NCBI RefSeq assembly: GCF_021390195.1
Contig: NZ_CP090003.1
Coordinates: 422,001 to 486,000, forward strand
From: Flagellimonas sp. CMM7
GTDB lineage: Bacteria; Bacteroidota; Bacteroidia; Flavobacteriales; Flavobacteriaceae
Reading direction: 5' to 3'
Length of the DNA: 64,000 nt
The notes beneath the pieces were generated by a model. The model ran no database searches and was not told where the DNA came from. It worked only from the letters and a program-made list of their open reading frames with translations. Below are positions 10,188-18,649 of this stretch, in pieces. Numbering within the stretch: position 1 is the first letter of the stretch; each line of letters begins with the position of its first letter. Both the position numbers and the translations under genes were made by a program.

Positions 10188-11009
10188 CTAACCATTAGTT
10201 GTAAAACCTGGATAGCAGGTCATGGCACCATCAACAAAAATGGTAGTACCGTTCACATAGTCAGACTCATCAGAAGCCAACCAAGCTGCCGCTGCACCTA
10301 TATCAGAGGGTTTTCCTATGCGTTTGTATGGAATCAGCTCGTTCAATTTGTTGAGTGCCTCTGGGGTCTCCCAAGCTTCTCTGTTAATTGGGGTCTGTAT
10401 GGCTCCAGGCGCAATGCTATTCGCCCTCACTTTTTGGGGACCATATTCTTGGGCGATCGATTTCATCAGCATAATAATGGCACCCTTCGTGGCCGCATAG
10501 TTGGCATGACCCGCCCATGGAATGACCTCGTGCACAGAACTCATGTGAATAATCTTTCCCAATGCAGCTGATATTTCAGGTCGCATACCTCTTCTAAGAA
10601 ACTCTTGTATAGCAGCCCTGGAGCATAGGAATTGTCCGGTAAGATTGACATCCAACACAAATTGCCATTCCTTCAAAGGCATTTCATGAAGAGCATAATC
10701 CCGTTGGAGCCCAGCATTTGGAACGCAAATGTCAACCGTACCAAAATGATCAATGGTCTGTTTGAACATATGCTCCACCTGATCTTCTTTGCTGACATCC
10801 GCTTTTATGGCGATGGCTTCCCCACAAATGGAGTCGTTGCTAAGTTTTTGGGCAAGCTCCTCAGCTGCCTCCGGGTTTGAGATATAGTTGATGACCACAT
10901 TGGCACCATCCTTTCCCAAGGCCATTGCCACAGCTTCACCAATACCTGAATTTGCCCCGGTTACAATAGCAGTCTGACCTGCCAACCTTTCATTCGGTTT
11001 TTGATACAT
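10188..11009 (-). CDS. SDR oxidoreductase, glucose 1-dehydrogenase-like
   Basis: A 273-residue classical short-chain dehydrogenase/reductase. The cofactor loop TGANSGIG is at residues 18-24, NAG at 98-100, the catalytic serine in HMSSVHE (157-158), and YAATK gives Tyr171 and Lys175. The C-terminal stretch ASDESDYVNGTTIFVDGAMT is typical of glucose 1-dehydrogenase-annotated members. Known members oxidise beta-glucose with NAD(P)+ to gluconolactone, but this subfamily is broad and sugar specificity cannot be proved from sequence. It lies 15 bp after a secreted gluconolactonase and 61 bp before GH15, so a path glucose to gluconolactone to gluconate is plausible. No signal peptide: the dehydrogenase would be cytoplasmic, whereas both lactonases are exported, a mismatch that argues the lactonases may serve the GMC enzyme instead. 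Confidence 0.85.
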   Translation of the reverse strand: MYQKPNERLAGQTAIVTGANSGIGEAVAMALGKDGANVVINYISNPEAAEELAQKLSNDSICGEAIAIKADVSKEDQVEHMFKQTIDHFGTVDICVPNAGLQRDYALHEMPLKEWQFVLDVNLTGQFLCSRAAIQEFLRRGMRPEISAALGKIIHMSSVHEVIPWAGHANYAATKGAIIMLMKSIAQEYGPQKVRANSIAPGAIQTPINREAWETPEALNKLNELIPYKRIGKPSDIGAAAAWLASDESDYVNGTTIFVDGAMTCYPGFTTNG

Positions 11010-11024
11010 ATATTGTTTTGATTA

Positions 11025-12677
11025 CTAATTTTTAAATCCGGGCATTTTACCCCCTATTTTTGTTCTTATTTTATACAAACTACTGTGCGCCGCTAAATAA
11101 AGGGTCTTGCCATCATCACCCCAGGCCAAATTTGCTGGTCTTTCAGGACCAATGATCTTGCCCAATAGTTTTCCTTTTGGGGAAATGATCCAAATTCCAC
11201 CAGGTGCCGAAACATAAATATTTCCCTTGAGGTCAATTTTCATTCCGTCCAGAGCTTCCGCTCCATTGGTCTGGTCCATTTCATAAAATAGCTCAATTTC
11301 CCCAAGTGACCCGTCCGCCTTCACGGGGAATCGATATAACGTTTTGGAATTCATAATATCGCGAATGTCCCAATTGCTTACATAGAGGTATTTCTCGTCT
11401 GGGGAGAAAGCAATTCCGTTAGGTCCGCCAATTTTATCGGACAACAGTTCTACCTTACCATTTTTAACACGGTAAACACCCTGATAGGGGGTTTCCTTTT
11501 TAGGGTCATCATACGCTTTTTCCAAGCCATAGGGTGGATCTGTAAAATAGAGCGTCCCATCTGATTTCAATACCAGGTCATTGGGACTGTTCAAACGTTT
11601 ACCCCTATGATTATCGGCAATTACGGTTATTGGGCCTTTACGCTCATGTTTAATGATCCTACGGTTACCGTGCTGTGCGACAAACAACCTGCCATTTTGA
11701 TCTAGTGTCAGGCCATTGGAACCGGGCTGGTGTATTTTCCCTATATCGGTACCTGTATAACCTGATTTGGTAATATAGACCTCAACATTTTTTGTCTTTG
11801 GACTGTACCTATAAATGACATTGGCATTGGGATCACTGAACAAAAGGTATCCGCCCGGATGCCAGACAGGCCCTTCGGTAAATTGAAACCCTTCCGCCAC
11901 TTTTTCAATCTTTTCGTCAAGGTCAATGACATCGGCCAGCTCAGGCTGAGAGACTACAAGTTCACCCAAACCTTTCCAGTCTTTATTGACCTTATACTCT
12001 TTATGAAAATCAACGGTTGCAGAACGAATCCAGATATAATTATCAGGAATATCCGCCAGTGGCCCGTTGATACCAAAGACCGCCAATTGAAAGGTCTCAC
12101 CGGGTTTGGCATCGTCCGTTAAAATAACGCGGTTTCTGGCATTGAACCCTTTGACGATACCGTTACCGGATTGCCCAAAGGTCTTGTTCAGTTCGCCGTT
12201 GATCCAAATCTCAGAATAATCGTCAATGACAATTTCAAAGAATACGGTAGATCCCGTAGGATCAAAACCATCAATATCATTGGGAATCGTAATCTTTAGC
12301 CTGTACCAGTTGAAACACAGTCTGCCAGGGCAACGCCGTTCTTCCAGTGTGGTCGCTCCTAATTTTTCCCAAGCTGTATCATCATAATCTTTTCCACCAG
12401 CCTTGGGTTCAATGTTCCATGTGGGCATAGGTTTACCTGTTGGATAAAGGTAAAGAGGATCGTTTTTTGATGGGCCTGGGGCACCAAAGGTATCATCCAC
12501 AATTTTGGCATCGCTGTACCGCCATTCCGTTTTCAACATGGCAACACCTTTATTAGTACGTAAATCAACGATAACGTCTGGATTATCGACCACAATTTCT
12601 CTGCTCTCCTGGGCTAGAAGTGCCCAGGAAAACAAAGAAAAACAACAAACTAACAAAGGGAAATTAATTAACTTCAT
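11025..12677 (-). CDS. Secreted SMP-30/gluconolactonase with extra N-terminal beta domain
   Basis: I chose ATG at 12677 over TTG at 12686 and GTG at 12680 because it gives a clean signal peptide, MKLINFPLLVCCFSLFSWAL, with cleavage after AQ. About residues 25-235 form a beta-rich domain (WRYSDAKI, RCPGRLCFNWYRLKITIPND, IVIDDYSEIWINGELN) resembling galactose-binding jelly-roll domains. Residues about 250-545 are an SMP-30/gluconolactonase propeller with QFTEGPVWHPGGYLLFSDPN, LNSPNDLVLKSDGTLYFTDP and GPNGIAFSPDEKYLYVSNWD. The extra domain may bind carbohydrate or cell wall. It begins 5 bp after the HbpS/GlcG gene, so the two are very likely co-translated. Expected role is lactone hydrolysis outside the cytoplasm. 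It shares its catalytic half with the lipoprotein at 4509-5609, so the operon holds two divergent paralogues. Confidence 0.86.
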   Translation of the reverse strand: MKLINFPLLVCCFSLFSWALLAQESREIVVDNPDVIVDLRTNKGVAMLKTEWRYSDAKIVDDTFGAPGPSKNDPLYLYPTGKPMPTWNIEPKAGGKDYDDTAWEKLGATTLEERRCPGRLCFNWYRLKITIPNDIDGFDPTGSTVFFEIVIDDYSEIWINGELNKTFGQSGNGIVKGFNARNRVILTDDAKPGETFQLAVFGINGPLADIPDNYIWIRSATVDFHKEYKVNKDWKGLGELVVSQPELADVIDLDEKIEKVAEGFQFTEGPVWHPGGYLLFSDPNANVIYRYSPKTKNVEVYITKSGYTGTDIGKIHQPGSNGLTLDQNGRLFVAQHGNRRIIKHERKGPITVIADNHRGKRLNSPNDLVLKSDGTLYFTDPPYGLEKAYDDPKKETPYQGVYRVKNGKVELLSDKIGGPNGIAFSPDEKYLYVSNWDIRDIMNSKTLYRFPVKADGSLGEIELFYEMDQTNGAEALDGMKIDLKGNIYVSAPGGIWIISPKGKLLGKIIGPERPANLAWGDDGKTLYLAAHSSLYKIRTKIGGKMPGFKN

Positions 12678-12682
12678 CACTA

Positions 12683-13156
12683 TCAATCAAATTTTGCTGC
12701 AGCACCTGCTTTTGCGATTTCAACATCTTGGTCTGCACTAGCAGCACCACTTACACCTATTGCACCTACAACTTGTCCTTTATACTTCAGGGGAATGCCA
12801 CCACGCAACATATTGTGCCCAACGGTAATCAATGAGGTTCTTCCCCCTATGATGGCGTCTTCCAGCTTTTTTGATTCAAATGTGAATGTGGCCGCGGTTC
12901 TTGCCTTGCCTATAGAAACTTCTGATGCTGCGGGAAAAGTGCCTGTCAACCTTTCCAATAAGATAACATGCCCACCTTCATCTGTAATAGCTATGGCTCC
13001 ACCAGGAGAATTATTCGCCTTGGCATAATCGGTAGCTGCCTTCATCACTTTTTTTGCCCCCTCCAATGTCAGGGTGTAAGACTGTTCAACTTGTGCATTT
13101 ACTACTCCAGCTATGGACAGAACCGCTGCTAATGTCATTGTTTTTAAAATTTTCAT
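12683..13156 (-). CDS. GlcG/HbpS-family protein, secreted
   Basis: An upstream extension exists to 13207, but ATG at 13156 gives a proper signal peptide, MKILKTMTLAAVLSIAGVVNA cut before Q, and leaves a 25-bp gap after the YHS gene. The mature roughly 135 residues match the GlcG/HbpS (DUF336) fold: LEGAKKVMKAATDYAKANN, GGAIAITDEGGHVILLERL, ASEVSIGKARTAATF and the glycine-rich end GQVVGAIGVSGAASADQDVE. Family members bind heme (HbpS) or accompany glycolate, propanediol or alcohol oxidation operons (GlcG). Here it sits between a YHS protein and a gluconolactonase in an operon headed by a flavin oxidoreductase. An accessory role in periplasmic redox chemistry is inferred; heme binding is not demonstrable from sequence. 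Confidence 0.85.
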   Translation of the reverse strand: MKILKTMTLAAVLSIAGVVNAQVEQSYTLTLEGAKKVMKAATDYAKANNSPGGAIAITDEGGHVILLERLTGTFPAASEVSIGKARTAATFTFESKKLEDAIIGGRTSLITVGHNMLRGGIPLKYKGQVVGAIGVSGAASADQDVEIAKAGAAAKFD

Positions 13157-13181
13157 TGTAATTATGTTTAAGGTTGATTGT

Positions 13182-13715
13182 TTACTTGATACTAGCTGGC
13201 TCGACATAGGGTTCGTTAATGTCCAATCCCAATTCTACAACAAGGCAGTTCCAGTTTTTATCAGCTCTTTTGATTATTTTTTCTGGCTTTTTCTTTACCC
13301 AAACGGCATGCGCCTTTTCATTTTTATTGAAATAGAGTTTACCATCCACCACTTGATAAATGGAATAGGTCTGTAATTCCTCAACCTTATTGAAATAAGC
13401 CGCAACAGCACAAAAACCACCATATTGTGGCAAATATCTTGTTGGGGCGTCATCGAATTTACTTTTGTTTTCAGCCGAAGAAAACAGATAATTTATTCCT
13501 TCATAATTGCTTGAAAAATCCGGACTTCCCTTTTTCGGGTCATTATCAAAAAAAGTAAGGATGTCATAACTTTCCATGGCAATGTTATTCCCTGCCTCGT
13601 CGGTGTTTACCAAATGTTTTCCAACTGGATAGGGTTGCTTGCATTTTTGGGCATGTAGCCCCAAGGTGCCCATTAGAATGGTTATGACCAGTATAGTTGT
13701 TTTTCTCATTCTCAT
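13182..13715 (-). CDS. YHS domain-containing secreted protein
   Basis: A 177-residue protein with an N-terminal signal peptide (MRMRKTTILVITILMGTLGL, cleavage near HAQ). The centre contains a YHS-type segment: SYDILTFFDNDPKKGSPDFS, then YLFSSAENKSKFDDAPTRYL and PQYGGFCAVAAYF (about residues 48-110), the usual pattern for this small domain of copper-linked ATPases and secreted flavobacterial proteins. The metal-binding cysteine of the YGGFCA motif is retained. The C-terminal part (NWNCLVVELGLDINEPYVEP) is specific. In many Bacteroidota such proteins travel with periplasmic oxidases; the function is unknown, with metal binding a fair guess. It lies between the VOC gene (26-bp gap) and the HbpS/GlcG gene (25-bp gap) in the same operon. 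Confidence 0.8.
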   Translation of the reverse strand: MRMRKTTILVITILMGTLGLHAQKCKQPYPVGKHLVNTDEAGNNIAMESYDILTFFDNDPKKGSPDFSSNYEGINYLFSSAENKSKFDDAPTRYLPQYGGFCAVAAYFNKVEELQTYSIYQVVDGKLYFNKNEKAHAVWVKKKPEKIIKRADKNWNCLVVELGLDINEPYVEPASIK

Positions 13716-13741
13716 TTTACAGTATTGTTATGTCCAATTAG

Positions 13742-14728
13742 TTATTCTGTGATCAAAATTGCATGGCCATCAACATCACGGACCATAAATTGTTCAGTTC
13801 CGTTTAAATTGACAATACCATTGGAAACAAATGTGGCATTGGCCTGTTGTAGTTTCAGAAAAGCATCCTTTAGATTACCCACCTTAATAATGGTATGCCA
13901 ATGCCATAAATCTGTAGGCGCACTGTCCTTAGGATAAGGCCTCCCACCAGGCGGGGCTATATAATCCAAGAACTCCACACCAATACCTTTTTTTGCACGG
14001 AGGCCTGTAATCCATAATCGGGCACCAAAAACCTGATTGAGGTGTTCTTGCTCAGGCCCATAGTTTTCACTGTGACCTTTGGCCTCCAATCCCAATATGT
14101 TTTCGTAGAATTCCAAACTTGGTTCGGTCTTTTCAATACCAATGGCCGTATGGTCTATGCCCATAAAGAGCCCTTTATCGCCCTGCTGCCATTTTGGATC
14201 GCCCTTACCATTTGGGAAATAGATAATCTCAATATTATGCCTATCGGGATCCTGAAAATAGAAGGCTTTTATTCCTGCTGCCTCGGTGATATATGCCGGT
14301 AGGGTCTGTGGGGCGGTTGACACATGTGGTACCCCTGCATCCCATAGTTTTTTATAGGCCTTGTCCATATCGCTCACCGCAATGGCCATGTGCTGAAACC
14401 AATGATCATTGCTTTTAGAGTCAAATGGAACTGGTCTATCCTGCAGTTCATTGTCAAATTCCTGCAAAGCAATGGTTTCACTGCCCAACTGCAGCTCAAC
14501 GATGGTTACGGACAGATTTTTATTTCGAATACCCAACAGTTGCTCCAATTCCTTTCCTTTTATGGTGAAGGACTGATTTTTTTTGAAACCCAGTACTTCT
14601 TCATAAAATGGTACGGAAACATCCAAATCGGAAACGGTAATGACCACTTTATCCACAGCAATTGCCGATTGACCCATTACAATTTGCGAGAGCAGGACAA
14701 CAGTCGAAAAAATTATGCCTCGAAACAT
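13742..14728 (-). CDS. Secreted double-VOC (glyoxalase/dioxygenase-fold) protein
   Basis: Start placed at ATG 14728 rather than 14740: it lies 1 bp beyond the stop of the GMC gene and gives a compact signal peptide, MFRGIIFSTVVLLSQIVMG. Two VOC modules follow. The first begins VDKVVITVSDLDVSVPFYEE and includes HMAIAVSDMDKAYKKLWDAG and FYFQDPDRHNIEIIYFP; the second begins MGIDHTAIGIEKTEPSLEFY and ends DLWHWHTIIKVGNLKDAFLK and FMVRDVDGHAILI. Conserved His and Glu positions of a metal site are partly visible. Members include glyoxalases, ring-cleaving dioxygenases and epimerases; the reaction is unknown. Export is unusual for glyoxalase-type enzymes and suggests work on a periplasmic carbonyl or lactone product of the GMC oxidoreductase. 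Confidence 0.83.
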   Translation of the reverse strand: MFRGIIFSTVVLLSQIVMGQSAIAVDKVVITVSDLDVSVPFYEEVLGFKKNQSFTIKGKELEQLLGIRNKNLSVTIVELQLGSETIALQEFDNELQDRPVPFDSKSNDHWFQHMAIAVSDMDKAYKKLWDAGVPHVSTAPQTLPAYITEAAGIKAFYFQDPDRHNIEIIYFPNGKGDPKWQQGDKGLFMGIDHTAIGIEKTEPSLEFYENILGLEAKGHSENYGPEQEHLNQVFGARLWITGLRAKKGIGVEFLDYIAPPGGRPYPKDSAPTDLWHWHTIIKVGNLKDAFLKLQQANATFVSNGIVNLNGTEQFMVRDVDGHAILITE

Positions 14729-14729
14729 A

Positions 14730-16265
14730 TTACAGTACATTTTTGATTAAATGATCCCCAACGCGCAATGCTTGGGCCATAATGGTCAAGCCCGGATTCA
14801 CTGCAGAACTTGATGGAAAAAAGCTACCGTCAACAACATAGAGATTCTCCACTTCATGAGCCTTACAATAAGTATCTAGTGCAGAAGTCTCAGGGTCTTT
14901 ACCAAAACGTACCGTACCACATTGGTGGGCCGTACCCGCCAACGGTATTTTCTTGCCCAAATACACATTATTGGGCAAGAAGTGGGTCTGGCACCCTACG
15001 TGTTCCAATATCCATTTTAGCTTCTTCTGCAACTTTTTATGACCTTCCAGGTTATTTTCTTTGTACAGCAGCTGAACATTGCCATCTTCCGTTAGTACTA
15101 CCCGATTATCAGGATCTGGTAGATCTTCTGAGGTCATCCAAAAGTCAAGGGCGTGCTCGGCCATCATTTCTAGGGTAAAGTTGGGAGCAAGCTTGGGGGC
15201 ATCTCCCTTGAACATCAAGGCATCCGACTTACCCAGCATTTGAATATGGCCCATAGGGCGCTTAAAGTCTTCGTCTCCTTTAAAATAGAAATCGTTTAGC
15301 GCGAATGTTTTTCCAAATTTCGTTGGATTGGGCTTCTTGGACAGTGCCACCATTGCCGAATTGTTGTGACACATATAATTTCTGCCCACAACCCCTGAAC
15401 CATTGGCAAGACCATCTGGATGGGCTTTGTTCTTTGATTTCAACAATAGTGCGGCAGAGTTAATGGCACCACAGGCAACTACTACCGTGTCTGCAGTGAA
15501 CTGTTCTTCAATCCCATTGACCTCGGTTACCACTTCGGTGATTTTACTTCCCTGTTCATTTGTCAAGAGCTTTTTGACCTCAGCATTGACCAATAAGGTA
15601 ACATTAGGATGTTCCAATGCTTTTTTGATGCCCATTACGTGGGAATCGGCCTTGGATTCCGTGGGGTCTGGAAAACCATCAAAACGATCCAATACAAAAG
15701 GGGATTCTCCCTCACCCTTTGGTATTTTTACCCCAATGGGCAAAGGGAAAGGGTTCAAGCCCAATTCTTTGATATCATTGAACAGTTCTTGAATTCTTGG
15801 CTCATGAGGTAAAGGGGGTTCTGGGTACGGTCCATGTTCCAATGGTTCCGTGGGATCGCTACCACGCTCACCATGCACATGATACATTTTTTCTGCCTCC
15901 ATATAATATGGCTGTAAGTCTTGGTAAGAAATGGGCCATGCCGGCGACACACCACCGTGGTGCAAGACTTCACGGAAATCTTTTTCCCGCATGCGCAAAA
16001 GGGCTGCGCCATAGAACTTGGTGTTTCCTCCCACACAATAATGAATACCTGGATGGAACTCCTCACCCTTGGAATCGATCCACGGTTCTTTGGCCTTGTA
16101 CCTTGCTTTAACAAAAACTTCTTCGGTATCCCAATTTTCCTTTTCACGAGGCACATAATCCCCTCGCTCAAGAATCAATATTTTTTTACCCGTAGGGGCC
16201 AACTTTGCAGCCAAAGTACCGCCTCCGGCACCGGTCCCTATGATTATCACATCGTAACTATTCAT
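14730..16265 (-). CDS. GMC-family FAD oxidoreductase
   Basis: A roughly 511-residue glucose-methanol-choline oxidoreductase. ATG at 16265 is preferred; an ATG two codons upstream (16271) is possible. The Rossmann motif IIIGTGAGGGTLAAKLA is at the very N-terminus, followed by ILERGD. The substrate domain carries VGGNTKFYGAALLR, and the active-site histidine lies in GTAHQCGTVRFG with the partner asparagine in SSSAVNPGLTIMAQALR, so the enzyme looks competent. No Sec or Tat signal is seen, leaving cytoplasm or complex-mediated export open. Flavobacterial relatives are often called glucose/sorbosone dehydrogenase-like. It heads the 16-kb minus-strand run, and a degenerate copy of the TGTCG inverted repeat lies about 350 bp upstream. 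Likely role: first oxidation of a sugar to a lactone or keto-sugar for the nearby lactonases. Confidence 0.88.
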   Translation of the reverse strand: MNSYDVIIIGTGAGGGTLAAKLAPTGKKILILERGDYVPREKENWDTEEVFVKARYKAKEPWIDSKGEEFHPGIHYCVGGNTKFYGAALLRMREKDFREVLHHGGVSPAWPISYQDLQPYYMEAEKMYHVHGERGSDPTEPLEHGPYPEPPLPHEPRIQELFNDIKELGLNPFPLPIGVKIPKGEGESPFVLDRFDGFPDPTESKADSHVMGIKKALEHPNVTLLVNAEVKKLLTNEQGSKITEVVTEVNGIEEQFTADTVVVACGAINSAALLLKSKNKAHPDGLANGSGVVGRNYMCHNNSAMVALSKKPNPTKFGKTFALNDFYFKGDEDFKRPMGHIQMLGKSDALMFKGDAPKLAPNFTLEMMAEHALDFWMTSEDLPDPDNRVVLTEDGNVQLLYKENNLEGHKKLQKKLKWILEHVGCQTHFLPNNVYLGKKIPLAGTAHQCGTVRFGKDPETSALDTYCKAHEVENLYVVDGSFFPSSSAVNPGLTIMAQALRVGDHLIKNVL

Positions 16266-16930
16266 GTACATTATTTAGTGGGTTCATAGCGACATTTCCA
16301 TTTACCATTTATGTTACCTAAAATTTTGTTTAACTTTTTTGTTCCTTAACATCCTTGCAAAACTTCTTGTTTTACCCTTTTAGACCAGATTGCCTCCTTT
16401 TGATTTGTTAAAAAATTCCTGTGCAATTACATCTAAAAAAACCATAAATCTCTTTGCTTCCCCAAGGTGCCAAAACTCCATGAAGGACTATAAAATATAT
16501 CAAAAAAAATGCTTTTACAGTTTGTGATTTCGAGGGGACCAGTAGTTGCCTTGGAATCATTTGAATAGATGTTGAATTAAATCGCAATCCAATTTACCTC
16601 ATTGAAAAGACAGTCTCTGTCGCAAAAAAGACACTTTTTAAAAATTAAACAAAAATTAATGAAAAGTTAAAAACGGAAGCAAATCATGAGGACTGTCATT
16701 GATTTTTTCTGTTTTTCTACAATTTTCACAATAAAATTTTTTCAAACCTTAATTTGCTGCTCTGACCCAAAGATTTCCAAGGGAATGGCAACGCATTTTA
16801 GGGCTGTTTAAAAGAACGATTTGAGAAGTTAGTCCCCAGAAAAGCACTTTTTTCAGGTTACGATATTCCCATGCCATACCAGTTCATTGTTATTTTGTTG
16901 AACTGGGGCAAAATCCAGAGTTTTTTTGTT
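16266..16930. other. Intergenic leader of the 16-kb minus-strand operon
   Basis: This 665-bp AT-rich stretch separates the small membrane protein from the GMC oxidoreductase, both on the minus strand. I find no credible coding frame. It contains the degenerate inverted repeat at 16618-16633. I looked for the Bacteroidota -7 element TAnnTTTG on the minus strand and found no clear match, so the promoter is not placed. Its length suggests a regulated promoter and long leader. Confidence 0.5.
16618..16633. promoter_or_regulatory. Putative Crp/Fnr operator (degenerate TGTCG inverted repeat)
   Basis: The 16-mer TGTCGCAAAAAAGACA has TGTC and GACA as outer arms 8 bp apart. Its left half TGTCGCAAAA is identical to the repeat in front of the Crp/Fnr gene at 18257-18272. 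It lies about 350 bp upstream of the GMC oxidoreductase. One arm position deviates from the perfect copies (AGACA instead of CGACA), so it is the weakest of the three. Confidence 0.45.
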
Positions 16931-17368
16931 TTAGGATGGATTGGGATCTTTAACCATTAAGACAACAGTAATAGCAAAAATGATATGTCCCATGATACCA
17001 CCAATGACCATTGGAAGCATGGAGCCTTCTGGTCCCGGCGTTTCACCACCACCAAATATGGCATCCAGGACACCAAAGCCTATCTGCGCCAAAATGAAAA
17101 TAACAATCCCATAAACAACCCCTCTGAGAATTCTATTGCCTATTTTGATCTTGGGCTGAAACAAGAACATATATAGAGCGGCAAAAACCACACCGATAAC
17201 AAAGTGCATGACCCATCCCACGGCAAGGGGCGCTCCAACAATGTTGGAAACCATTTTGGGCGGGCTCATTTTTGGCATCCCAAACATTGCGGTAATCATC
17301 ATTACGAGGCTCATAATTATTGTTGCCGTAATTCCTACAGTAATGGATTTTTTGATTTTCGTGTTCAT
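16931..17368 (-). CDS. Small four-helix membrane protein (DUF6789-like)
   Basis: A 145-residue hydrophobic protein with about four transmembrane helices: SITVGITATIIMSLVMMITA, VGWVMHFVIGVVFAALYMFL, RGVVYGIVIFILAQIGFGVL and MVIGGIMGHIIFAITVVLMV. The pattern GMPKMSPPKMVSNIVGAPL after helix 1 and MGH in helix 4 recur in small bacterial membrane proteins of the DUF6789 type, as far as I can recall; this is memory of the pattern and not a search. No enzymatic motif is present. It lies between the Crp/Fnr gene and the GMC operon, about 150 bp from the former, and could be co-transcribed with the regulator. Function unknown. Confidence 0.6.
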   Translation of the reverse strand: MNTKIKKSITVGITATIIMSLVMMITAMFGMPKMSPPKMVSNIVGAPLAVGWVMHFVIGVVFAALYMFLFQPKIKIGNRILRGVVYGIVIFILAQIGFGVLDAIFGGGETPGPEGSMLPMVIGGIMGHIIFAITVVLMVKDPNPS

Positions 17369-17518
17369 TTTTGTTGATTTTTGATGGTTTTAATTCACTT
17401 TTATTTACATAGGAAACCTAATATCCTTTTGGCAAGGAACCAACTGTACCAGAATTGACTTTTGGGAAAAAAGCATGATTTCTACTTACCCTTGCTTTCA
17501 GTTCTCTCCTGCTTTGAT

Positions 17519-18205
17519 TCAATTTGACCTACGGTTTTTTGTTCTCTTCTGCATAGAGACAATTTTATTGTCAAAATAAATGCCCCCCTCTTTTTTCATT
17601 TGGTTCAATACCTTGTTGACGGTCTGCCTAGAAGTAGAGGTAAGCTTGCCGATGTCACTGTCCGATAAAAGCTTTTTTGTGATGATTGTACCATCTTTCT
17701 CTTCTCCAAACTCGTAAATATGTTCAATGATGAATTCCTTGATTCTGGTTTCAGAGTCCTTATAAAGCAACGATTCCAGTTTCCTTTCCAATTTTTTGAT
17801 ATGCAGACCTGCCAGCTTAAAAATATAATTGTTCAGGTTTTCATTTTCCCCCATCATATTTTGGAGAGTTGATGCATCTATGACGCATACCATTGTATCC
17901 TCTATCGCAATTGCGTAATCATCTATTTTATCGACATTCAATAACCCATGAATACCAAAAATATCCCCAGTCTTAATGATATCCTTTACGATTTCATCAC
18001 CATTATCCCATAATTGCACTATTTTGATGGTACCTTTTTTTAGAAAAAAAACGTCCTTCGGTGTCTTGCGATTAAATCTAATTTGATCGCCCTTTTTATA
18101 ATATTCCATAACCAAGGAGCTACACAGATGAATCATCTCTTTTTTACTTAACCTATTTGACATTTTAAATTGTAACAGATGCCAGAATTTTGTGCTTAAA
18201 TCCAC
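17519..18205 (-). CDS. Crp/Fnr-family transcriptional regulator
   Basis: A 228-residue regulator with an N-terminal cyclic-nucleotide-binding-like barrel (about 30-130; GDIFGIHGLLNVDKIDD) and a C-terminal winged helix: SDSDIGKLTSTSRQTVNKVL (about 181-200), with recognition-helix residues S192-R193-Q194-T195-V196 equivalent to the SRETV of Crp and Fnr. The Arg-Ser pair that grips cAMP phosphate in E. coli Crp is not evident, and no Fnr-type N-terminal cysteine cluster is seen, so the ligand is unclear. ATG at 18205 is used; M15 is a possible later start. A perfect TGTCG-N6-CGACA inverted repeat lies 52 bp upstream, consistent with autoregulation. The gene is divergent from a class III cyclase at 19001, which may or may not supply its ligand. 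Confidence 0.88.
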   Translation of the reverse strand: MDLSTKFWHLLQFKMSNRLSKKEMIHLCSSLVMEYYKKGDQIRFNRKTPKDVFFLKKGTIKIVQLWDNGDEIVKDIIKTGDIFGIHGLLNVDKIDDYAIAIEDTMVCVIDASTLQNMMGENENLNNYIFKLAGLHIKKLERKLESLLYKDSETRIKEFIIEHIYEFGEEKDGTIITKKLLSDSDIGKLTSTSRQTVNKVLNQMKKEGGIYFDNKIVSMQKRTKNRRSN

Positions 18206-18256
18206 TGGTTTTATTAATTATTTTCAACGAATTTAACTTTTCTTCCGAACTGGATA

Positions 18257-18272
18257 TGTCGCAAAACCGACA
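18257..18272. promoter_or_regulatory. Putative Crp/Fnr autoregulatory operator
   Basis: TGTCGCAAAACCGACA is an inverted repeat with perfect 5-bp arms TGTCG/CGACA around a 6-bp spacer, the size of a Crp-family site. It sits 52 bp upstream of the Crp/Fnr start codon. Matching elements occur at 16618-16633 and 26356-26371, and nowhere else that I could see in this window. Confidence 0.6.
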
Positions 18273-18649
18273 GCAATAGAAATTGAATATTCAATTGTTG
18301 TAACCCTATTCCAAATTACCCCCGATTACCGTAAACAAACCCATCCAAAATTCGTACTGAACATGAAGAACCCCATACATCTATAGCAAACAAAAACCTG
18401 CAGATTGGTTGATTTGGCGTTAAATCATTGACCGTACATCATATTGCCAAAAACAGTCTATACAACCTCCCTAGCCAATGCCAGCATTATATTCCTTCAT
18501 GTTACGGAACACCCATTTATTATTTTTAAATCACTTTTATTTTTCGTGCCAACAGACGATACTTTTTAACATCCTGACAATTGTTTCAAAAAAATAATCA
18601 TCTAGGTACAAAAGTGTTGGCCCTACCCTTATGAAACGGAAAGAGATTA

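Noticed and set aside
16266..16930. Search for a Bacteroidota -7 (TAnnTTTG) promoter before the GMC operon
   Set aside because: No clear match on the minus strand, so no promoter was called.
17519..18205. Assigning the Crp/Fnr protein as a cAMP or oxygen sensor
   Set aside because: Neither the Arg-Ser cAMP pair nor the Fnr cysteine cluster is visible, so the ligand is left open.
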